Assembly: GCA_049840835.1 (NCBI GenBank)
Contig: JASGJG010000001.1
Span: 248,001 to 312,000, forward strand
Source of the DNA: JANLTX01 sp049840835
GTDB taxonomy: Bacteria; Armatimonadota; Armatimonadia; Armatimonadales; Armatimonadaceae
DNA: 64,000 nt
Direction: 5' to 3'
Of this stretch, positions 58,054 through 64,000 are shown in pieces. Position numbers and translations under genes: made by a program. The notes beneath the pieces were generated by a model. It ran no database searches, was not told the origin of the DNA, and was given only the letters and a program-made list of their open reading frames with translations. Within the stretch, counting starts at the first letter, position 1. Each line of letters begins with the position of its first letter.

Positions 58054-60615
58054 CTAACGGGATTGACCGGTCGAAAGCAGGGAAAGCGCATCTGACGCAC
58101 TGAGATTGCCTAAATCCACCCAGATTCCGTTCCATTTTTCGACCAGCGCTTTGTTTCCCATACGCTCCAGTGAGGCAGCAAACTTCTGGGGATCGCCTTT
58201 GGACTGTCGGTGGTCCAATAAGAAGATACTCCGCGACGATTTTCGGGCTGCATCCATGGCTTCAGAGCGCACAGCGAACACGGGGTTATCTGGGAGGCGA
58301 TTTGCAATATCCCACGAACCGAACCAATTGGTGTTGGCATCGGTGTAGTCACTGACCCGGTCACTGATAAAGAGGGCCAGCTTCGGGTTTACCTGCCGGA
58401 TAGCGCCGTGCAGGTGTATCAGGCGAGCGGCGGTCTCTTCCTGGCGGAATGCCAGCCAGCGTTTGAGGCCCACATTGTCATAGGCAGACGGAAAGAACGG
58501 TAGATCCGGGTTCTTCTGAAGGGCATAGCTGTACTGCCCAATATCAATGGGGTCATAGCCTTCTTTGCGCAAAAACGCCAGCCGCCGCTCCGGGGTGAAG
58601 CCCAGCTCACCGCCGAAGTCGATACCGTCGCCACCGCGCTTTTCGCCCGCAAAGCCGGGGCCACCCGTATGCTTCAGTGCGATTCCGCTCAGGTCGGGCA
58701 GTGCAGCGAGCTTGCGGAGGAACGCCTCCTGGTGCGCTTCGTCTTGCGGACCGGGGGAGCGCCAGCCACGATAGGCGTTTGCTCGGGTTTCCATCCAGCT
58801 ACGGTACTCGGGGTGCCGCTTCACATAGACACTCTCCATGGTGCCGTCCGCAAATGTTTCGCCTGTTTCCAAAGTAATGGTCTGCTCAGGGCGACCCGCT
58901 GCTTCATCGCGCAGGAGAGACACCAGAACCCCTACCGCGATTCCGTTGAGCTTTCCCTGGGCTATGGCCGCCTTGAGTGGCGCTAAATCCGTTGCGGCAG
59001 GCGTTAGCTGCACGTAGAGATCGGTGAGCCCCAGGCGCTTTGCCTCTACTACCGCTCGCTTCGCCTCCTGCGGTGTAGCGAGTTTCAGCGCGACGAAGCG
59101 CCGGGCCACGGTGGGGAGCGCTGTTGTAGGCGCGGCGGCAGGCTTGATAGGAGCGGATTCCGGGGCAGTCGGGCGGGGAGCGAAGTCACGAATCATAGTG
59201 TCCCCGAGCCCATTAGAAAGTCCACCAGTAAGCTCCTCGATATATTGCCCGGATGGTAGCAACCAGCCAATTCGGGGCGCGCCGCGAAGCTCCAGCCGTG
59301 CATCGTCCATGGAGCGCCCGCTGTCTTTCCAGTACTGCATGCGGTCCTGAATATCTTGCTGAAGGGCACTCGGAAGGTCCTGAGTAGAGAGAGTCAGGGA
59401 GTACCCGCCCTGTCGCCAGGTCGCCTTGAGCTTGTCCTGAAGCGCTGTTGGCAGAGAAAGAGGATCATCGGTACGGTAGCTGATCAGGGTCGTGGGATCG
59501 AAGTTACGCTTCTGGTTTGTCGCTTTCTCCAGAAGCTCCCGCCGCTCCGTATCAGCGTCCTCCCCCCAGCGCGCGATTCGGACCCAGCGGCTCCCGATAC
59601 CCTCGATGTCATCGGTCAGGAGAAACACATTCGGAGCCAGCTGCCGATACGTGCCACAGACTCCTGCGGCCAGCCCTTTCAGCAAGTTGCCTGCCGCCAC
59701 TGTCTGCCCCGGTGCAACCCGGATATATAGCGGCAATGGCATGATTCGGGCATCCGCATGTAGCTCTACACCCGTGGCTTCGCTCACGCGTTTCAGAGCC
59801 TCGCTCAGAGTGCCACACCCTTCCAGCGAGACCGATTGCCCCAGTGCCTCATAGTTCAGGGCACTGGGTTTCGGAAGATTGGGTTGGCGCAGGAAGATTT
59901 CTCTGCCGAAAGCGCCGCCTTCTTGCCTGCTCTCGAACCGAGACACCAGGCGAGTGATTTTCCCCGCCTTCAATGCCGGGTCCGAGCCGCTGCTGACGGT
60001 AGTTTCTCTCTTGCCTTGCTCGAAGAAGAAGTACTGGCTGCGCAACCCTAGAGTCAGCTTTAACGACTCAGATGCTATGGGAGTCTCTTTTGCGTTCTCA
60101 TGCTGGAAGCTGCCCGGCTGGTCACCCGGCACCAGCTCTGCTTCCTCAAGCCGGGGATCTACCGGCAGCAGAGACTGAAAGAGGGCTTTTTGTTCGTCGG
60201 TGACATCGCGCAGACCCAGCCCACCACTGCCGAGTGCTTTCCACTGCGCCTCGCTGCAGGTTCCCAGAAACAGCTTCAGGCGCTCTGGTGCTGGCATGTT
60301 CGCAAAAAGATTCGGTGGGCCGGGCTTGGTGTTGAGCACCACACGCTCTCGCGGGGCAATAACCGTCAGATTCCCAGAGACTACCAGGCGGCCATGAAAC
60401 GCATCGGTGTACCCGGTCAGGCTATTGCTGGCAGGTCGGCTCTGCAAGAAGGGGCGTACTACCAGTAGAGGTCCTTTCTCCGCCGGGTCGTAGCGCAGGG
60501 GCTCCCACGGAGCCAGTATCGCTTCTATCGGTATCTGTGGCGGCAGCTGTGCCCGCACGCCTGTTACCAGGGTGACACCCAATAGTAGGGACAGCGCGAG
60601 TTTGCTTAGCTCCAT
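58054..60615 (-). CDS. Exported STN-domain protein with TIM-barrel-like C-terminal region, paralog of 1-2365
   Basis: 853 residues. Signal peptide (..TGVRAQLPP). Residues about 265-345 contain an STN-like motif (TLSEALKRVSEATGVELHAD, LLKGLAAGVCGTYRQL, NVFLLTDDIEG). Residues about 500-853 look like a beta/alpha barrel with glycosidase-like strands (KRLGLTDLYVQL, NGIAVGVLVSLL, KLALFISDRVSDY, GIWVDLGNLS). ERRLAFLRKEGYDPIDIG matches the paralog at the left edge. A carbohydrate-directed or surface role is plausible but unproven. The start is preceded by a purine-rich segment; no partner gene is coupled. Confidence 0.75.
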   Translation of the reverse strand: MELSKLALSLLLGVTLVTGVRAQLPPQIPIEAILAPWEPLRYDPAEKGPLLVVRPFLQSRPASNSLTGYTDAFHGRLVVSGNLTVIAPRERVVLNTKPGPPNLFANMPAPERLKLFLGTCSEAQWKALGSGGLGLRDVTDEQKALFQSLLPVDPRLEEAELVPGDQPGSFQHENAKETPIASESLKLTLGLRSQYFFFEQGKRETTVSSGSDPALKAGKITRLVSRFESRQEGGAFGREIFLRQPNLPKPSALNYEALGQSVSLEGCGTLSEALKRVSEATGVELHADARIMPLPLYIRVAPGQTVAAGNLLKGLAAGVCGTYRQLAPNVFLLTDDIEGIGSRWVRIARWGEDADTERRELLEKATNQKRNFDPTTLISYRTDDPLSLPTALQDKLKATWRQGGYSLTLSTQDLPSALQQDIQDRMQYWKDSGRSMDDARLELRGAPRIGWLLPSGQYIEELTGGLSNGLGDTMIRDFAPRPTAPESAPIKPAAAPTTALPTVARRFVALKLATPQEAKRAVVEAKRLGLTDLYVQLTPAATDLAPLKAAIAQGKLNGIAVGVLVSLLRDEAAGRPEQTITLETGETFADGTMESVYVKRHPEYRSWMETRANAYRGWRSPGPQDEAHQEAFLRKLAALPDLSGIALKHTGGPGFAGEKRGGDGIDFGGELGFTPERRLAFLRKEGYDPIDIGQYSYALQKNPDLPFFPSAYDNVGLKRWLAFRQEETAARLIHLHGAIRQVNPKLALFISDRVSDYTDANTNWFGSWDIANRLPDNPVFAVRSEAMDAARKSSRSIFLLDHRQSKGDPQKFAASLERMGNKALVEKWNGIWVDLGNLSASDALSLLSTGQSR

Positions 60616-60765
60616 ACGCCAGGTTTTGTACCAGGCCTACCGTTTCCTTCTGCCATAGGTAGAGGAATAGGGGTTACCCGGACAGTGCCCGGCTCCACAT
60701 TTCTGACAAATTTCAGGGATACCTCTGAAAACCGTGCCAAACAAATCCGCCTACGGGGTTGTGAG

Positions 60766-60948
60766 ATGTCTGATACCCCACCCTCATCCAATGCGAAGAT
60801 CTATCCCCGACCGGATAGGGTCGCGCCGTCCCCCTGGCTGCTGGTGCTGATCGCACTGGCTCTGCTGCTTGTCAGCTTCTTTGCCTACCGCGCGTACACA
60901 CAGCGGGCTGTAGCGCCTGCGGCTCAGGCTGCACCCGTGGGTAGATGA
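60766..60948 (+). CDS. Small single-span membrane protein
   Basis: 60 residues from the ATG at 60766, in frame within a longer ORF. The Ser/Pro-rich N-terminus (MSDTPPSSNAKIYPRPD) leads to one membrane helix (PWLLVLIALALLLVSFFAY) and an Ala-rich tail. It lies 55 nt upstream of the next gene and may be co-transcribed with it. Confidence 0.6.
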   Translation: MSDTPPSSNAKIYPRPDRVAPSPWLLVLIALALLLVSFFAYRAYTQRAVAPAAQAAPVGR

Positions 60949-61003
60949 GACATTGAGCTAGGTGGGCCGTATCTGGCAACCAGAGAGAAAGGCAATAAGA
61001 CGA

Positions 61004-61492
61004 ATGCAGACAGTTGTAGGAGCTTACAGCACGACAGATGAGGCGGAGCGCGCCTCGCAGGCCCTGACCGCCGCAGGGGTTCCCTGGGACGATATTAGCC
61101 TGGTGGCCAACAACGAAGGTGGCCGCTACGCTCCAGTTACCGAGCGAACCGATGACACTACGGTAGGCCAGGATGCCGCGCAGGGCGCCAAATGGGGCGC
61201 CGGTATCGGATTCCTGGTTGGCCTGACCGGCCTGGCTATACCCGGCCTTGGCTGGATTGCGAGTGCTGGCTGGTTCCTGGGTACGCTTTTAGGCGCCGGT
61301 ACCGGTGCCCTGGTAGGCGGACTCATTGGCGCGCTGACCAGCGTAGGCGTGCCCGAGGTAGATGCCCAGCGCTACAACGAAGCCGTGCAGAGCGGGAACG
61401 CACTTCTGGTGGTTCGCGCTTCGGACGAGAGAGCGCCCGCCGTGGCACAGACTCTCAACTCTGCGGGCGCTATCAACGTCCACAACGAGTAG
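61004..61492 (+). CDS. General-stress-protein-like glycine-zipper protein
   Basis: 162 residues from the ATG at 61004. The N-terminal part (VVGAYSTTDEAERASQALT, DDISLVANNE) resembles the YflT/general stress protein 17M-type ferredoxin-like domain. A Gly-rich hydrophobic hairpin at about 62-115 (GIGFLVGLTGLAIPGLG, LLGAGTGALVGGLIGAL) and a second short ferredoxin-like half (NALLVVRASDERAPAVAQTL) follow. Members are induced by stress in Bacillus and common in environmental bacteria. It ends 2 nt before a hairpin that terminates the convergent gene. Confidence 0.8.
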   Translation: MQTVVGAYSTTDEAERASQALTAAGVPWDDISLVANNEGGRYAPVTERTDDTTVGQDAAQGAKWGAGIGFLVGLTGLAIPGLGWIASAGWFLGTLLGAGTGALVGGLIGALTSVGVPEVDAQRYNEAVQSGNALLVVRASDERAPAVAQTLNSAGAINVHNE

Positions 61493-61493
61493 T

Positions 61494-61530
61494 AAAAAGG
61501 GTCGGCGCACGAGGTCTGTGCGCCGACCCT
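61494..61530 (-). terminator. Intrinsic terminator of the right-edge BlaR1-like gene
   Basis: GGGTCGGCGCAC/GTGCGCCGACCC stem (61500-61530), followed by T5 on the minus strand. It may also stop the convergent plus-strand gene. Confidence 0.85.
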
Positions 61531-61546
61531 ATGTTTGTCTCTCCCT

Positions 61547-64000
61547 TTACGTGCCTGGCAGTTTAGTTTCGCTGTCTTTGTCGCTCAGCCGGACCGTGCC
61601 CAAGTCTCCGGTAGCCACGTTTTTTCGCACCCAATGTCCCTGAGTGCTCAGAACCATAAGGATTCCTGAGGCACTTTTCACTACACCGGGAATCGCAAAG
61701 TGCCCGGTGGTATCCGTTCTTTCTGACCAGAGGCTATCTCCTACGAACAGAATCACTGTGGCCTGGGAAGCAATCTTACCTGCCGGGGTCAGGAGCTTAC
61801 CGGTGAGGGTGGCGTCGCCTCGCCTGAGCATTATCTGGCCCAGCTCTTTCGTCTCGGCTCCGTTCAACGCAATACCGTTCCAGTTCTTTGCACTAAAAGA
61901 CAGCGTTGGCAGGCTGCGGAGTCCATAGCCTTTCGCCTGAAGATTCATGCGACACTGCGCTCCGGGGGGCACTGGGATTCGGAAGTTGCCCTGAGAGTCG
62001 AGCTGGTTTCTCTGCATCATAGTACTGGGTCTGGTTTTCAGAGAAACCGAGAGAGAGACATTGCGTATTGGCTTACCCGCAGCATCCGTAACTCGCCCGG
62101 TGAGATGCCCCACGCCCTTTTCGGATAGTCGCAGGGTTAGCCGCTTCTCACCGCCGGGCGCCACCTCGGCAAAGGCGCCTTCGCTCCCCTGGTGGGCAAA
62201 GACAGCTATCTTGCCGGTTTCGGTTCCCTGGGACTGCCAGCGAAAGCGCCCTTGATTATCCGTAACAGCGGAGCCTTCTCTACCGATGTCCAGGGAGATG
62301 CCCGAAGCTGGCTCCCCGCGCTTATCGAGAACCTCACCAGTAATGGTGGTGAAATCCATGGGGGAGAAACGGAAGTCCAGTGTCGTTGGCTTCCCCCGTG
62401 TGGTGCGAACGGTCTTAGCGGGGCGGTTTTCGACACTCACGCGCACCTCGCCTTCCGGTACGGAAAGCTCGTAGTGCCCATCCGGATAGGTGTAGCCAAG
62501 ATTGCCGCCGCTACGGATGGTAAGCGACTTCAAGGGGTTTCCCTGGGTGTCGGTCACTCGGCCAATGATTTTGGCTGCAGGGATCAGCGTAATGTCATGG
62601 CGCACGACCCGCTGGGATGTCGGAATCGACACAAGGATTTTGTGGGGCGCCACAAAGTCGCCTGTGCGATTCAGCTGGATTTCCAGGGGAGTCTGGCCCG
62701 CCTCCATTCCCTCTAGCTTGAAGTATCCCTGGGCATTGGAATAGGTATCGACTTGCCGGTGTAACCGCGTGGTGATCCAGGTGTGGGTAACCGGGCGACC
62801 ATCCGGATTGCGCAGGTAGCCTTCCACAGTGTAGCCAGTGTCTAGGGTGAATGCCGAATGGGTTTCGTCCTCGGAATCTTCCCGTTGCACCTCGCGCCAT
62901 CGGCTCTTGTCGAACTCGAACCAGATCTTGTCGTTCTGTGGCATCCCTGCTACCCGGAACTCGCCGCGCGCATCGGTCTTGCCTACGTATCCCAGCCATT
63001 TCAAGGGGAAGAACTTGTGCTTATTAGCGAGCCCATTACACCAGACTGAGAGACCAACTACAGGCTTGCCTGCGGCATCACGGAACGATGCCGTGTAGGT
63101 CTGGGGTGGGGATAGCCGAACGGTAAACGCACGATTCTCGAAACGAACGCGCCGGACACTCATGCCCAGGCCGGAGGCCTTCACCATAACCCAGCCATCC
63201 AGGTTCCTCCGCCAGCGTTGCTGCAGGGGTTCTGCAGTAGCGGGGCCAGGCACCTGCTTAAAGACGAACTCACCGCGTGTGTCTGTCGTTGTCTTCGCGA
63301 GAATGACCGGCTTGGGGGAGTAAGGCACCACCCAGGCGATCTCTGCGCCAGAGACCGGCTTGCCCGAGGGACTGAGAACGAGGCCTGACATTACCCCACG
63401 CAATGGAAGCACCGGATCGGCAGGAGTGGTAGCAGTGGGGTGGCTCTGTGACACCGGGCGCTGGCGAGCAACAGCACGCCAGGGAACAAACGCCATACTC
63501 GCTACCACAGCTGCGAAAACTCCGAGGAGCAGGAGCTTGCGCCGTGGTAGGCATGGCTGAGCTATCGCTTCCAGGCGGCGGCGCAGCCGGGAGCCTTTCT
63601 CGAAGACACCTACTCCCAGAAGCGGGGTAGAACCACTGCGTTTCAGCGATGCCTCTAGCAGGGCACGGGCATAGTCGGCGGGCGGCGCGGCAGCCGCTAG
63701 CAGGGCAAGAGCGTCTGCGGCTTCCTCACGGGCCAGGCGCTCTTCCCGGCGTGCTAGCCAGACCAGCGGGTGGAACCAGAAGATAGTCTGTGTGAGCACC
63801 CCAATCCACTCCCAGGCCAGATCGCCACGCCGCAAGTGTGCCAGCTCATGGGCCACCAGTAAGCGGTCCGAGGCATCCGGCTCCTGCAGCAGGAGAATCG
63901 TTCCTGGCACCAGAATCGGGCTGGGCACCTCGAGTAGAGCGGGCTAGGCGCGGCGTGCGGTGAAGTTTCAAACGTGTGGACAGCTCGGCCAGAGCCGGAT
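61547..64000 (-). pseudogene. BlaR1-type M56 peptidase with carboxypeptidase-regulatory-like repeats; frameshifted, 5' end outside window
   Basis: The main frame (61547-63928, 793 residues) has HELAH in LLVAHELAHLRRGDLAWEW, the EEAADALAL helix, one TM (LLLLGVFAAVVASMAFV), and then about six carboxypeptidase-regulatory-like/Ig repeats (GLVLSPSGKPVSGAEI, RNPDGRPVTHTW, VTDTQGNPLKSLTI, LDKRGEPASGISL, VTDAAGKPIRNVSL, LTPAGKIASQATVI). Upstream bases 63930-64000 encode ALAELSTRLKLHRTPRLARST in another frame, exactly the segment that precedes VPSPILVPG in M56 proteins. One extra base near 63928-63929 explains the break; the nominal GTG start is therefore false. Unlike the 18447 paralog it lacks STN-like repeats. 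Confidence 0.8.

Noticed and set aside
1..64000. CRISPR arrays, rRNA, prophage or insertion sequences with transposase
   Set aside because: No regularly spaced repeats, no rRNA-like stretches, and no integrase, capsid or transposase motif seen in any frame.

Overview
The window (about 57% GC, 64 kb) is bacterial chromosome with no rRNA, integrase, phage or CRISPR genes. The gene content suggests a free-living heterotroph from a phylum such as Armatimonadota, but that placement is inference: there is no rRNA to test it. Pointers are BlaI/BlaR1-type regulators carrying carboxypeptidase-regulatory-like and STN-like domains, cyclase-STAND-TPR regulators, PQQ-propeller and sialidase-fold proteins, and many small paralog families. 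Many genes have a TATAAT/TACAAT box only 5-9 nt before the start codon, so leaderless mRNAs are probably common.

Layout. 1-2365 (minus) is one long open gene running off the left edge; it is a paralog of the gene at 58054-60615. Next is a membrane M28 peptidase (2428-4431). 4414-10095 (minus) is a compact six-gene membrane operon: a von Willebrand A protein, a small membrane protein and four tandem paralogs of unknown function. It diverges from a DUF58 gene. 11462-13274 holds a CpXC zinc protein and a secreted phospholipase-C-like/PLAT protein.

13360-16086 is the most striking part. A Ro60 (TROVE-vWA) gene lies directly downstream of seven RNAs carrying the Ro60-binding Y-RNA motif, followed by two ordinary tRNAs (Ile, Trp). 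Two of the seven have the usual Y-RNA topology. In the other five the Y stem sits where the anticodon loop of a tRNA-like body should be, so they look like circularly permuted relatives of the tRNA-mimicking YrlA RNAs. This looks like a Ro60 RNP locus whose RNAs may be matured by tRNA-processing enzymes.

16200-21320 holds STN-like proteins, a single-receiver response regulator and a BlaI-BlaR1-like pair with a palindromic operator over the blaI start. 21326-29101 carries a PAP2 phosphatase coupled to a RecB-nuclease/SF1-helicase fusion, a DUF4139 protein, a lipoprotein and an internally duplicated protein. 29149-30938 is an AT-rich ATPase-TOPRIM pair resembling a defence module; the TOPRIM gene has an in-frame amber codon. 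Housekeeping genes follow (dGTPase, Fe-alcohol dehydrogenase, nadC, a 42-residue basic protein).

35688-44255 has three tandem cyclase-NB-ARC-TPR regulators; the second and third are broken by single-base losses in homopolymers. A secreted caspase-fold/CHAT-like protein, a frameshifted ApbE, a sialidase-fold protein, a PhyH dioxygenase, a six-hairpin glycosidase, an acetyltransferase, lipoproteins and a serine beta-lactamase-like hydrolase follow. 56837-61492 has several small glycine-zipper or single-span membrane proteins. The right edge is a second BlaR1-like gene, also frameshifted, that continues past the window. Four one-base frameshifts in 28 kb raise a consensus-quality question.
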